Positions 6,489 through 14,170 of a stretch of 22,328 nt of DNA are shown here, in pieces (positions within the stretch are counted from its first letter, which is position 1; each line of letters begins with the position of its first letter). The translations under genes and the position numbers were made by a program. Source of the stretch: a virus. Location of the stretch: the IMG/VR virus record IMGVR_UViG_3300035670_001334, positions 1 through 22,328 of that record. One strand, given 5' to 3'. Under the pieces are notes generated by a model. It was given only the letters and a program-made list of their open reading frames with translations. It was not told where the DNA came from and made no database searches.

Positions 6489-8402
6489 TTAGGCAAAGGC
6501 CAGCGGCTGGCTCGTGCGGGATGCAATCTGCCGCAGGATTTCGTTGGTGCGTTCGCCAGCCAGTGCGGCCCGCTCCGCGGCAGACAGCAGGCCGCGATCG
6601 CTCACGGCGGCAACGCCACCACGCACGCCGCTTCCGCCGGTTCGCACAGTCGCTCGTGCGGTCTCGGCCGAGGCCGCGGTATTCCGCTTGATTTCATCAA
6701 GAGAACTCGCCATGCGGGCCGTATTGCCGGCAGTCTCCATCGCAGCGGTGAGCGAAGCACCGATGCCAAGCTGGCCCAAGGCACCGCCTCCGAACGTGCC
6801 GTAGGTGTCGCCTCGCTTTTGGCCGGCGGTCGTTGCCATGCCGACGCCACCGCCAGCGTCCGCCAGCGACTGCTTCTCTTCGTCGCGTGCCAGCTTGACC
6901 TCTTCGACGGCTTTGTTGTCACCGCCCCACAAGACGTACGCCTCGACCGCGGCACCGACCGCAAGCAGCCCCCAGCCCACCGGCCCGAGGTTTGCCATCA
7001 GAGCCTTGACCGATCGAGCGGTTGCGAACATGGCAAAGCGAATGCGTGCCAACGCGGCAACCACCATCGGCCCGAACTTGATGATGGCATCAAACGCCTT
7101 GACCGTCAGCGAAACGCCGCCGCCCACCAAAAGCATTCCGCCGCCGAATGCAGTGAGCGTTGCGGCCAGCGTTGCCAGTGCCGTCGAAAGCCCTGGCACG
7201 TTCGCCAGGAGCCACGCCGCAGTGTCAATCAGCCCTGTGAGCAACGGCTGGATGATGCGAAGGCTCGGCCCGAGCGACGTACCGAACGCATCTGCAAGCC
7301 GCATGGTCGCTGCGTAGAGCCCGGCGAAAAAGCCGGTGAGCCCCTCCATCATGATCGCGTACTTCTCGGCTACGCTGCGGGCGTTCTCCATTTCCGTCGC
7401 GATGTCGCCGAAGCCCTTTTGGCCGGCATCGGCGAACGCCTGGATGACCTTGATGCCGCGAACGTCGAACACCTTGACCAACGCCTCATTCGCGAGCATG
7501 GCTTCCTTGGCGGAATCGCTCATGCCGCCAAGCCGCTTCTCAAACAAGGCAGCGATCTGTGAGATCGGCAACAGCTTGCCAGAAGCGTCCACGAAGTCGT
7601 TCATCGAAAGCCCCAGCGTTGCCAGGGCTTCCTTGGCGTCGTTCGTCGGTGCCAGCAGTTTCGTGAGTACCGTCTTGATGCCGGTGCCTGCCTCTTCTCC
7701 CGTCATCCCGTAGCGAGCGAGTACCGCGATGGCTTGCGACAACCCGAACAGGCTTTGACCGGTGCCCTTGGCAACCGATGCAATCTGCGGGAACGCCTCG
7801 ACCATCTGGGCAATGCTGGTTTCGCTCGCGTCCGCCGCGGCCGAGAGCGTGTTGACGGCCTCCTCGGCAGAAGTTCCGAACACGTTCATGGACACCTTCA
7901 TGAACTCGGCAGCAGTCGCAGCATCGACGCCGCCGACCTTGGCAAACTCCACCGCAGCGCGGCCGGCACCCTTCAAAACATCCTCAACGCTCATGCCAGC
8001 CTTGATGAGCAACGTCATCGCAGCGGCAGCGTCCGCCGGCCCGACTTTCAAGTCTTTCGACATGCGGATCGCGGAGGCACGGACGGCCTCAAACTGCTGC
8101 GGGGAAAGGCTCGACACCGCACCCTTGAGTTCAAGCAGCGAGTCTTGGAACGTGGCAGCCGCACGAGCCGCCATCACCATCGGCGTGCCGAGAGCCAGGC
8201 CGCCGCCAAGCATCTTCGCACCACCGGTAATCAGCCCGGCACTAGTCGCCTGCAGCCTGCTCCTCCCCGTCGGGTCCGCAAGCGGACGGCCGAGGCCTTG
8301 GATGCGTCGGCTCGTATCCTTGAGGCTCTTCTGAAACGGCCCGTCGTCCATGAACAGACGGACAAAAGCCTTACCCGCGACGACTCCGCCGAAGCTGCTC
8401 AT
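6489..8402 (-). CDS. Tail tape measure protein (TP901 type)
   Basis: A 637-residue protein. Residues about 80-330 match the TP901-type tape-measure core: KAGMSVEDVLKGAGRAAVEF, then FMKVSMNVFGTSAEEAVNTL, AYPQIA-like EAFPQIASVAKGTGQSLF, and TGEEAGTGIKTVLTKLLAP. Two hydrophobic stretches (about 400-430 and 460-490) are typical of tape measures and may act in DNA ejection. The C-terminus is helical and Ala/Arg-rich. ATG 8402 overlaps the T-like frame by 4 bases. At roughly 0.15 nm per residue, the length would give a tail near 95 nm; that is an inference from helical extension. It determines tail length and occupies the tail lumen. Confidence 0.93.
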   Translation of the reverse strand: MSSFGGVVAGKAFVRLFMDDGPFQKSLKDTSRRIQGLGRPLADPTGRSRLQATSAGLITGGAKMLGGGLALGTPMVMAARAAATFQDSLLELKGAVSSLSPQQFEAVRASAIRMSKDLKVGPADAAAAMTLLIKAGMSVEDVLKGAGRAAVEFAKVGGVDAATAAEFMKVSMNVFGTSAEEAVNTLSAAADASETSIAQMVEAFPQIASVAKGTGQSLFGLSQAIAVLARYGMTGEEAGTGIKTVLTKLLAPTNDAKEALATLGLSMNDFVDASGKLLPISQIAALFEKRLGGMSDSAKEAMLANEALVKVFDVRGIKVIQAFADAGQKGFGDIATEMENARSVAEKYAIMMEGLTGFFAGLYAATMRLADAFGTSLGPSLRIIQPLLTGLIDTAAWLLANVPGLSTALATLAATLTAFGGGMLLVGGGVSLTVKAFDAIIKFGPMVVAALARIRFAMFATARSVKALMANLGPVGWGLLAVGAAVEAYVLWGGDNKAVEEVKLARDEEKQSLADAGGGVGMATTAGQKRGDTYGTFGGGALGQLGIGASLTAAMETAGNTARMASSLDEIKRNTAASAETARATVRTGGSGVRGGVAAVSDRGLLSAAERAALAGERTNEILRQIASRTSQPLAFA

Positions 8403-8773
8403 GTCATCGCTCCCATTGCTACAAGGTCAGCAACGCCAATCTCCGGCGTCTTCGATTTTGTTCGCATCGGGTGCATCTCCGCCGCGTCAAACGGCCTGGA
8501 TCGCTTTTTAGGGTCGCGGTGAATCTCCGCCATCTGAGCCAGCATCGCGCACGTGTGGTTCCAAGACTCCCGCTGCCGGCCACGGGAAGCCACTACTAGC
8601 TCTCCGAGGCTCCAACGGGCTGGATGGACTCCGATAACTCCGGCAATTTCAAGGCAGAGGCATCGGACAGAAGATGCGCCGCCTCCGCCTTCGCCGCCTC
8701 CACCGCCTTTGCGTTGTGAATCTCCTGAGCCCTCAGGCTCAGTTCGAGAATCGCTCGGTATTCCGGCGGAGAA
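8399..8773 (-). CDS. T-like extension of tail assembly chaperone (-1 frame)
   Basis: This frame is open from the T-run to TGA 8399, one base back (-1) from the chaperone frame, and would add 124 residues after chaperone residue 97 for a 221-residue fusion. After the slip come a flexible linker (SAGIPSDSRTEPEGSGDSQ), GGGGGEGGGG, then a domain with HPARWSLGELVV, SWNHTCAMLAQMAEIHRDPK and RPFDAAEMHPM, which resembles the second product of G/T-type tail genes. The only start codon in this frame is GTG 8593, which would cut into the domain-like part (WSLGELVV lies upstream of it). Frameshifting therefore explains it better than independent initiation. It overlaps the tape measure start by ATGA. The role would be to recruit the tape measure for tube assembly. 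Confidence 0.78.
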   Translation of the reverse strand, partial: FSAGIPSDSRTEPEGSGDSQRKGGGGGEGGGGASSVRCLCLEIAGVIGVHPARWSLGELVVASRGRQRESWNHTCAMLAQMAEIHRDPKKRSRPFDAAEMHPMRTKSKTPEIGVADLVAMGAMT

Positions 8774-9063
8774 AAAAAAACTTGCTCGTCAAGCAACGCC
8801 TTGTGAGCGGCGTACATAGCGGTGCCGTCCATCGCCTTTGCAAACTGCGCCCGGGTGATGCCACGCTCCACCGCTTGCGGCTCCACCATCGCCCACAGCA
8901 CCTTGCCGCGAGTGACTGCCGATTGCACGGCAACCACGCTCTGCGGGTTGTCCGAGGCGATGTCGTCCAGCTTGACGCCCGTGGAGGCCTCGACACGCTC
9001 AAGCGTCTCGAAGTCCAAGCGAAGGAACCACTCCCGATTCTCCGCATCCTTGAAAGATTTCAT
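8596..9063 (-). CDS. Tail assembly chaperone (lambda gpG-like)
   Basis: A 155-residue protein starts at ATG 9063, just after the tube-like genes and before the tape measure, the standard position of the tail assembly chaperone. The N-terminus (DAENREWFLRLDFETLERVE) and ITRAQFAKAMDG near residue 69 are typical of small helical chaperones that bind the tape measure. Codons 95-98 (Val-Phe-Phe-Ser) are written with a run of nine T, a -1 slippery site, so two products are expected: this one, ending ...GASES, and a longer fusion into the T-like frame. The zero-frame C-terminus is Ala/Glu-rich helix, overlapping the Gly-rich linker of the other frame. Confidence 0.85.
   Translation of the reverse strand: MKSFKDAENREWFLRLDFETLERVEASTGVKLDDIASDNPQSVVAVQSAVTRGKVLWAMVEPQAVERGITRAQFAKAMDGTAMYAAHKALLDEQVFFSPPEYRAILELSLRAQEIHNAKAVEAAKAEAAHLLSDASALKLPELSESIQPVGASES
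8772..8780 (-). promoter_or_regulatory. Slippery T-run for -1 ribosomal frameshift
   Basis: Nine consecutive T on the minus strand (A on plus) within the chaperone gene. In the zero frame it reads GTT TTT TTT TCT, so it contains the canonical heptamer T TTT TTT at which both tRNA-Phe can re-pair one base back. The -1 frame is then stop-free for 124 codons. I did not identify a convincing downstream stem-loop or pseudoknot, but long U runs can slip without one. A homopolymer sequencing error is the alternative explanation. Confidence 0.75.
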
Positions 9064-9069
9064 GCGTTC

Positions 9070-9462
9070 TCAATGCCCCCACTGGTTGAACTGAATGCGA
9101 GGTTGAACAGCCCCGTCAACAGGCTGGTCGTCGTCAATGTCCGCAATGACGAACCGCTCATTGATGTTGATTACGGACCCGTCGATCTGAATCTCAAATA
9201 TGCGGGGCAGCAGAAAGTCACCCGCTGGCGCGACTCGCTGCGTCCACAGCATCCGGGCTTGTCGGATTTCCGGGAACGTGACTAGAACTTGATACGTGCG
9301 AGTGACCGGGATTTCGCTGACGACCGTTTGGCCGAACCCGGTTACGTCCAGCGTTTCGGTCCGCTCTCGAACCACTACATCGGCAATGCCTTCATACGGC
9401 TCGCCGTCTATTTGCAACTCGCACTGCCGGCCGAGCTTGTAGATTTTTTCGGCATTAGCCAC
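9070..9462 (-). CDS. Tail tube-like protein, second copy
   Basis: A 130-residue beta-rich protein starts at GTG 9462, with GGGGTGAT just upstream. It lies between the other tube-like gene and the tail chaperone. The pattern YKLGRQCELQI, then VVVRERTETLDVTGFG and EIPVTRTYQVLVTF, parallels the upstream neighbour (YRLGKNNLFQF, NVTVTVETSAEAEVTTRG, VYEVTVF). This suggests the same fold and an old duplication. Such sequence is typical of siphophage tube subunits. Which copy forms the main tube cannot be decided from sequence; the other may be a minor or capping tail protein. Confidence 0.65.
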   Translation of the reverse strand: MANAEKIYKLGRQCELQIDGEPYEGIADVVVRERTETLDVTGFGQTVVSEIPVTRTYQVLVTFPEIRQARMLWTQRVAPAGDFLLPRIFEIQIDGSVININERFVIADIDDDQPVDGAVQPRIQFNQWGH

Positions 9463-9465
9463 GCA

Positions 9466-9855
9466 TCACCCCAATGCGTACTTGCGGAGCGTGATCGTGT
9501 TGACGATCGCGCCGTCGATCTCCTGCGGCTCGCCGATGTTGTTGACGTAGTACATGCCCGTCGCGAGCATTCCGGTTGAGCCCGCGCCGGTCGGCCTGAT
9601 CGTGACAACGCCAGTGCCGTGCATCGTTGCAGCGTGGGCAAAGACGGTCACTTCGTAGACCGTGTTCTTGCGAACCGGAAGGAACTCTTGAATCTCGCCA
9701 GAGCCTCGCGTCGTCACCTCGGCTTCCGCCGAAGTCTCAACCGTCACCGTGACGTTCTGAACGTCCTTGTTGGCGATGTAGGTCTCGGTATCAGCGGACG
9801 AGCCGAACTGGAAAAGGTTGTTTTTTCCGAGACGATAGGACTGGCCGGCTGGCAT
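9466..9855 (-). CDS. Tail tube-like protein, first copy
   Basis: A 129-residue beta-rich protein starts at ATG 9855, with ACGGAG eight bases upstream. Strand patterns at residues 30-48 (NKDVQNVTVTVETSAEAEV) and 65-75 (TVYEVTVFAHA) resemble small tail-tube proteins that build the lumen of long non-contractile tails. It precedes a related gene and the tail chaperone. The 57-base gap before it (9856-9912) holds two TATA-like hexamers on the minus strand without a matching -35, so I do not call a promoter there. Confidence 0.65.
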   Translation of the reverse strand: MPAGQSYRLGKNNLFQFGSSADTETYIANKDVQNVTVTVETSAEAEVTTRGSGEIQEFLPVRKNTVYEVTVFAHAATMHGTGVVTIRPTGAGSTGMLATGMYYVNNIGEPQEIDGAIVNTITLRKYALG

Positions 9856-9912
9856 TTTTGCGGCTCCGTGTGCGATGTAGCGTACCTATACGTCAGTATA
9901 CCGCTACCGCTT

Positions 9913-10638
9913 TCAGCCCCCGGCCGACATGCCCGCCACGCTCATCTTCGGCTTGCCGAAAACTCCCTTGAACGCCTTGGCGATGTGGCCGAGCCGCACG
10001 GCCTTCAGGAGTGCCGGTCGCATGAAAGGCCGAGCCGGGTAGCGTGCAGTGTCGGTTCGCATCGTCTCCCACCCCGGCGTCGGACGCATCACGCCGGAAT
10101 CACCCACCGTGCGAATGATCGGCCGCCGCATCGAGCGGCCGTACCGAGGAATCCAGACTTGCGTACGGAGATTCACCGTACCGCCGAACTCATGGAGGAA
10201 CGGCAACGCCCTGCCCTTTGCGGACGGCCCGACAACCGCCGAATGGCTCATCGGGTCATAGAAGTTCCAGAGGTTGCGGCGGAATCCTACAAAGCTCGCC
10301 GGGTCGCCGGCGTACGGCGTGTGGGTGTGCGGTGGAGTGCCGGGAGACGACGCCGGGGGGTTGCGAATCTGCTTGACGATCGTGCCACGCACCCGCTCGC
10401 TGATGACACCATTCGCCACGAGCATCGATAGCGTTTGGCCGCTGGCAATCTGTAGCGAGGCGTTGTTGGACAACTTCGCCATGCCACGCTTCTTGATGGA
10501 CTTCCTCGCGAAGTCCTTGACCTTCATCGACGCCTTGGTGAGTGCGGTGTATTCGGCAGCGTTCAGCGAGTCCTGAACGTGCTTCCGATCAAAGAAAAAG
10601 TCGATCGAGCCGCGGAGTGCGATGCGTGGGCGTGCCAT
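9913..10638 (-). CDS. Tail completion / neck protein (HK97 gp10-like)
   Basis: A 241-residue basic protein starts at ATG 10638. The N-terminal half (YTALTKASMKVKDFARKSIKKR, about 28-50, quoted in part as KVKDFARKSIKKR) and the body GFRRNLWNFYD...FLHEFGG resemble the minor tail/morphogenesis group that includes HK97 gp10-like and lambda gpZ-like proteins, which sit at the head-tail joint. The C-terminus has YPARPFMRPALLKA, matching the usual RPFxRPAL ending of this group. It is longer than typical gp10 (about 120-150 residues) because of an inserted central segment. Location between a terminator candidate and tube genes fits. Confidence 0.7.
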   Translation of the reverse strand: MARPRIALRGSIDFFFDRKHVQDSLNAAEYTALTKASMKVKDFARKSIKKRGMAKLSNNASLQIASGQTLSMLVANGVISERVRGTIVKQIRNPPASSPGTPPHTHTPYAGDPASFVGFRRNLWNFYDPMSHSAVVGPSAKGRALPFLHEFGGTVNLRTQVWIPRYGRSMRRPIIRTVGDSGVMRPTPGWETMRTDTARYPARPFMRPALLKAVRLGHIAKAFKGVFGKPKMSVAGMSAGG

Positions 10639-10656
10639 ACCGTCATCGTAGCACGC

Positions 10657-11121
10657 TCACGCATCATGCTTCTCAACCAACCCGCGATACGTCACCGCAA
10701 TCTCAGCCAGGAAAATCCGCCCGTGGATGACGGACTTGGCATCGTACAGAACCGGATTCTCGATGCTAACGAACTGCATCCCGTACGGCATGGCAGGCAC
10801 GCTCTCCGGCAGGATGTTGGAGCGAATCTTGTCGGCCACCTCGGCACGTAGCCTAGTCAATTCCTGAAGCTCGTAGTTGTTCGTGATCGCCTTGGCGAAC
10901 ACGACGTTGACCGTCACCTCGTGCAGATTGGCACCACGCGCCGCTTCGGTGATGTCCACCGCACCCGGCACGACCGACACCCGTAGCAGGCCGGCTTCCA
11001 ACCGCTCAAAGTCCGGCACGTATTCCAGTTCCGGCGCGATGCCGGTGGAGAAGTCGTACCGCGAAAGGCTGTCAGCAAGGCTCGCCGCCACAAGCACCTC
11101 GATTGCTTCAACCGCTGCCAT
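10657..11121 (-). CDS. Tail terminator candidate (gpU-like)
   Basis: A 154-residue protein with alternating helix and strand: VEAIEVLVAASLADSLSRY at the start, LLRVSVVPGAVDITEAARG in the middle, EVTVNVVFAKAI, and FLAEIAVTYRGLVE near the end. This alpha/beta plan, beginning with a helix followed by a strand holding V-x-V-x-P, is typical of tail terminators that cap the tube and dock onto the head. The start at ATG 11121 is one base after the stop of the glycosyltransferase gene, so it is translated as part of the same operon as the glycan cassette. Assignment rests on pattern and gene order. Confidence 0.6.
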   Translation of the reverse strand: MAAVEAIEVLVAASLADSLSRYDFSTGIAPELEYVPDFERLEAGLLRVSVVPGAVDITEAARGANLHEVTVNVVFAKAITNNYELQELTRLRAEVADKIRSNILPESVPAMPYGMQFVSIENPVLYDAKSVIHGRIFLAEIAVTYRGLVEKHDA

Positions 11122-11122
11122 G

Positions 11123-12175
11123 TCAATCGGGCTTCGGCCCGTCCTCCGTGACCAAGGATTCCAGCACCGCTACGTTGCGGGCCAGTTCAGGATTGCTCGG
11201 TGCCCTTGCCGCTGCCACCTTGGCAAAACGCAGAGCCTCGCGGTAGCGGCCGACTTCCACGGCAGCACTCGCACCGATCGAGGCAGGCAGCGGGCCGTAT
11301 GCGTTCGGGTCGCTTGAATGCGTCTGGTCGCACTCCTGGCCCGCCACGGCAAGCCGCGAATAGTAAATGGCCGTTACGTGGTCGCCGATCTCGTAGGCCA
11401 TCGCGGCAAGCTCTGCACGTGCCTCCGGCTCCGGCGACTCAAGCACTGCCCGCAGTAGGTGCCGTTGCCGCTGATCTTTGTCGAGAACCGAAAGCCGACG
11501 ATAGGCAAACGACCGCTCGTGCGGCGTGCCGCCAGGCATGGCAAGGTAGTGGCGGTAGGCGTCGGCCGCGCCGGTTTCGTTCTCGGTGTCCAGTTCCCGA
11601 GCCAGATACCAGTGCATCCTGGCATCGTGCGGCGACTCCTTGACCGCTTGCTTGAGCAACGTCAAGTCCGACTTGTGCTTTTTGTTCGGGTCGCGGTGAT
11701 GGTGAATGACGACCGCCTCGGTATGGATCGGCTTGTGATCTACGGACCACGGCACGAGGCCTTCGTGGGTCGCGCCGGTCCAGCGGTAGCCGTGCCGCGA
11801 GTGGATGCGGTCGAGCCGGAACACTACGCCAGGCCCCCACCGGTACGGGTAGCGAAGCTGCGTGCAGCCATCCACCCACGCAGCCTCGATCGCTTGCCGC
11901 CAACCCGGCTCGATCGACTCGTCAAGGTCCAGGCGAACGGCAACGTCAACGTCGGCCGGAAGGTGCATCAGCGAGAGGTTGTGAGCGTCGTCCCAACGCC
12001 ACGGGATCGGCGAGCCGTGGTAGACCGTCACGCCAAGCGATTGCAGAGCCTCTACGGTGCCGTCCGTGCTGCCGGTGTCCGTGACCACCCGCACATCAGC
12101 CTCGCGGCAGCAAGCCTCCCAGCGTGCCACGTTCGCGGCTTCGTTCTTCGCCAAGGCATAGACGCCGATCTTCAT
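11123..12175 (-). CDS. GT2-family glycosyltransferase with TPR-like C-terminus
   Basis: A 350-residue enzyme. The GT-A domain shows ALAKNEAANVARW (7-19), VVTDTGSTDGTVEAL (30-44) and the DxD-type RLDLDESIEPGW (81-92, Asp83 and Asp85), which bind nucleotide-sugar and metal. About residues 190-345 are helical repeats of TPR type (for example AAVEVGRYREALRFAKVAAA), as in SunS-like and related glycosyltransferases that modify proteins. ATG 12175 overlaps the methyltransferase stop by ATGA; a longer frame start would bury that gene. As the last cassette gene, it ends one base before the tail terminator start. Donor sugar and acceptor are unknown; a virion protein is the natural guess. Confidence 0.85.
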   Translation of the reverse strand: MKIGVYALAKNEAANVARWEACCREADVRVVTDTGSTDGTVEALQSLGVTVYHGSPIPWRWDDAHNLSLMHLPADVDVAVRLDLDESIEPGWRQAIEAAWVDGCTQLRYPYRWGPGVVFRLDRIHSRHGYRWTGATHEGLVPWSVDHKPIHTEAVVIHHHRDPNKKHKSDLTLLKQAVKESPHDARMHWYLARELDTENETGAADAYRHYLAMPGGTPHERSFAYRRLSVLDKDQRQRHLLRAVLESPEPEARAELAAMAYEIGDHVTAIYYSRLAVAGQECDQTHSSDPNAYGPLPASIGASAAVEVGRYREALRFAKVAAARAPSNPELARNVAVLESLVTEDGPKPD

Positions 12176-12780
12176 ACCGCACGCTCCCACACGACAAGGA
12201 CTTCGCCGGCCGTGCCTTGGCACTCCGTACACCTCGCAGCACAACGGGTAGCCGAGCCGAGGCCGATGCCGGTTTTGATGTAGCGGACGGTGATGTCATC
12301 CGGCCGCTGCGGTGCCTCGCCGATCAAGTCCGCCTTGCAGTCGATCTCGATGTCTTCGCAGACGTAGATGCCGCCAGGAGCGAGGAGCGGCAGCAGAGCG
12401 TTTGCCGTGCGAATCTGGTCGGCGGCCAGGTGCGAGCCGTCGTCAATGATGAGGTCGAACGGGCCGAACTCTTTGATTGCCGCATGAACTCCACTGGCAC
12501 AAGCGTCCCCATAAAGACAGACAATGCGATTTGTCTCAAACATGCACGCCCGGTCAATATCCACGCCCACAATCTCCGCATTCAGGAAATACTCCTCCCA
12601 CATGCGAAGGCTCGCACCCTTGTGGACGCCGATTTCCAGAACCCGCTTCACTTTGTCCCGCCGGTGGCCCAGCAACTCGTGATACGCCGGCGTGTAGTTA
12701 TGGCAATGCTCGCCCGCGAGCGTGTGGTTGCCGCCCTTGTCGCAAGCGTGCTTCCGTGCCAGTTCGCAGAGCGGTGTCAT
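12172..12780 (-). CDS. Class I SAM methyltransferase, sugar O-methyltransferase type
   Basis: A 202-residue methyltransferase. The N-terminus has HNYTPAYHELL (27-37), a motif usual before the Rossmann domain in TylF/CmcI-like and related glycan methyltransferases. SAM motif I is LEIGVHKGAS (48-57), the acidic loop GVDID is at 72-76, FDLIIDDGSH is at 108-117 (likely metal/catalytic acidic residues), and LLPLLAPGGIYVCED is at 129-143. The C-terminus contains C180-x3-C184-x2-C187, possibly a small metal site. Both ends overlap neighbours by ATGA. A role in methylating a sugar added by the adjacent transferases is inferred from context; a different small acceptor is possible. Confidence 0.8.
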   Translation of the reverse strand: MTPLCELARKHACDKGGNHTLAGEHCHNYTPAYHELLGHRRDKVKRVLEIGVHKGASLRMWEEYFLNAEIVGVDIDRACMFETNRIVCLYGDACASGVHAAIKEFGPFDLIIDDGSHLAADQIRTANALLPLLAPGGIYVCEDIEIDCKADLIGEAPQRPDDITVRYIKTGIGLGSATRCAARCTECQGTAGEVLVVWERAV

Positions 12781-13469
12781 GTCAACGCCTTTCGATAGTT
12801 GAGGAATTGCGTCTCGTCATGGTTCGCCTTGAACCACTTGAACGGAATCACATTGAGAATCTCCACGAACGCGAGCGTGTTCATGTCCCACGACAGGCGG
12901 CCGGTGATGCTTGTGCGTGTCAACACGACTTCTCGAACTGCCTCGTACAAGTCCAGCACCCAATCGGCATGGACGACGAAGCACGAGCCGACGAACCGCC
13001 AGTGGGCCTCGGAATCATTGATAGGCCCGATCGGCCAGCAACCACCGGCACACACGCCGTCGAACGGCTTGACCTCTTGCAAGTCCCGAGCGAATTGCCG
13101 GATGACGTCCTCAGTCACGTTCGTCTGTTTCAGAGCCGAATACTCCACCCAAGCAAGCACCTCGGCATCATCGTCGGCCGCTGCCGCCTCATAAAGCCAC
13201 TGGAACCGTTGCAGCAAAACGGCATTACTCCGCACCATGTCTTGCGGCGTAGCAAAGCGATCGGCCGGAGGGTTCGCACACGATGGCAGCAACTGTCTTA
13301 GGTCGAGCTTCTGCGGCACCCAACACTCCGCAAACGGCGTCTCGAAAGCCATGAGACAATCGCCAGCGGCATCCTTGAGCCGAGCCCCGAGGCTACGGAA
13401 TTGCTCCTGGCTCAAGTGCTTCGCCGGGAATGCGTCCGGCACGAATCCAGTGACGATGCGGGCTTTCAT
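12777..13469 (-). CDS. Putative glycosyltransferase-like protein, paralogue B
   Basis: A 230-residue protein starts at ATG 13469 (ATGA overlap); a longer in-frame extension would run antisense-like through the upstream gene. The first residues MKARIVTGF match the start MKVRIVTGY of the preceding gene, with near-identical bases too. The middle AEVLAWVEYSALK (about 102-114) aligns with FDMLVWVDLGIFH of that gene, and DMNTLAFVEILNVIPFKWF with its EVNTWASAWARNPQFF. So the pair arose by duplication. In this copy the Asp of the VDxG metal-like motif is Glu and the Gly is lost, which may mean altered or no activity. Similarity to HtrL/YibB-type glycosyltransferases is my inference. Confidence 0.65.
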   Translation of the reverse strand: MKARIVTGFVPDAFPAKHLSQEQFRSLGARLKDAAGDCLMAFETPFAECWVPQKLDLRQLLPSCANPPADRFATPQDMVRSNAVLLQRFQWLYEAAAADDDAEVLAWVEYSALKQTNVTEDVIRQFARDLQEVKPFDGVCAGGCWPIGPINDSEAHWRFVGSCFVVHADWVLDLYEAVREVVLTRTSITGRLSWDMNTLAFVEILNVIPFKWFKANHDETQFLNYRKALT

Positions 13470-14170
13470 GCCGCCTCCAAGATGGTTTGGTTGTGGTCGC
13501 AAAGGTAGTGTCGGAAGAATTGCGGGTTCCTGGCCCACGCGGAGGCCCACGTGTTGACCTCGTACGTCAACGCTCCGCACGTGCGGTAAAGCTCCTCCGC
13601 TTCCGCCATCACCATTCCGTGCCATGCTGCGGCCCACAGTCCGCATGTAATCGCAACGCCGCCTGCACAGTACCAGGCAACAGGCGAAGCCTGGCAATGC
13701 GTCCGGGTTGGCGGCCCCCAAATGCTCGCAAGCGTCACCTGATTGGTCGGCAGCCGCAATGCACGCTCGACAAGCGACAGAACGCCTTCGGCCGTCACGC
13801 CCGGTACGTGGAAGATGCCAAGATCAACCCACACGAGCATGTCGAACGGATGCTCTACGGCGGCCTGCGCGAGCCACTTCGTTTTTTGATGCTGAATCAC
13901 ATGGAAGGCCAGCGTGTCCTTCTCCGGGTTGTCGGATCGCGGCAGCCGAGGCTCGATGCCGCTTGGACGGCTGGAAATCATCTCCGAAAGCCAATACTGC
14001 CCGGCTGGCATCACATCAACAGTCGGACCGGTCAAGAATCCATCCGGCCGATCGCAGAAGAACGTGATAGGCACCGGCAGCGAAAGCAGTTTGTGGCCAA
14101 GCCTCGCATACTCCGCGTGCGAGCGGTGAGCGTCCAGGCGGTGATACCCGGTAACGATGCGGACTTTCAT
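13466..14170 (-). CDS. Putative HtrL/YibB-like glycosyltransferase, paralogue A
   Basis: A 234-residue protein starts at ATG 14170, ATGA-coupled to the beta-propeller gene. Recognisable parts are RIVTGYHRLDAH (4-15), PITFFCDRPD (34-43), KTKWLAQAAVEHPFDMLVWV (96-115) with VDLG at 115-118, and DHNQTIL near the C-terminus (225-231). The KTxW...D-x-x-VW-VD-x-G layout resembles HtrL/YibB/WlaTC-like proteins with a GT-A-like fold, in which the Asp would hold metal and nucleotide sugar. I cannot confirm this without a profile search. It is the better-conserved member of a tandem duplicate pair and is embedded in a glycan cassette, which supports a glycosyltransferase role. Confidence 0.68.
   Translation of the reverse strand: MKVRIVTGYHRLDAHRSHAEYARLGHKLLSLPVPITFFCDRPDGFLTGPTVDVMPAGQYWLSEMISSRPSGIEPRLPRSDNPEKDTLAFHVIQHQKTKWLAQAAVEHPFDMLVWVDLGIFHVPGVTAEGVLSLVERALRLPTNQVTLASIWGPPTRTHCQASPVAWYCAGGVAITCGLWAAAWHGMVMAEAEELYRTCGALTYEVNTWASAWARNPQFFRHYLCDHNQTILEAA

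Noticed and set aside
6447-8522. Plus-strand open frames opposite the tape measure (371 and 262 codons)
   Set aside because: Same antisense shadow effect. The products have shadow-like composition, and the opposite strand encodes a clear tape measure.
9884-9900. TATACT and TATAGG hexamers on the minus strand upstream of the first tube-like gene
   Set aside because: The bases 17 upstream are CCGGGG and AAGCGG, nothing like a -35 box, so a promoter cannot be supported.
11128-11141. Hairpin CGGGC-TTCG-GCCCG at the end of the glycosyltransferase gene
   Set aside because: Only five base pairs, inside coding sequence and without a T-run. It is unlikely to terminate before the coupled tail gene.
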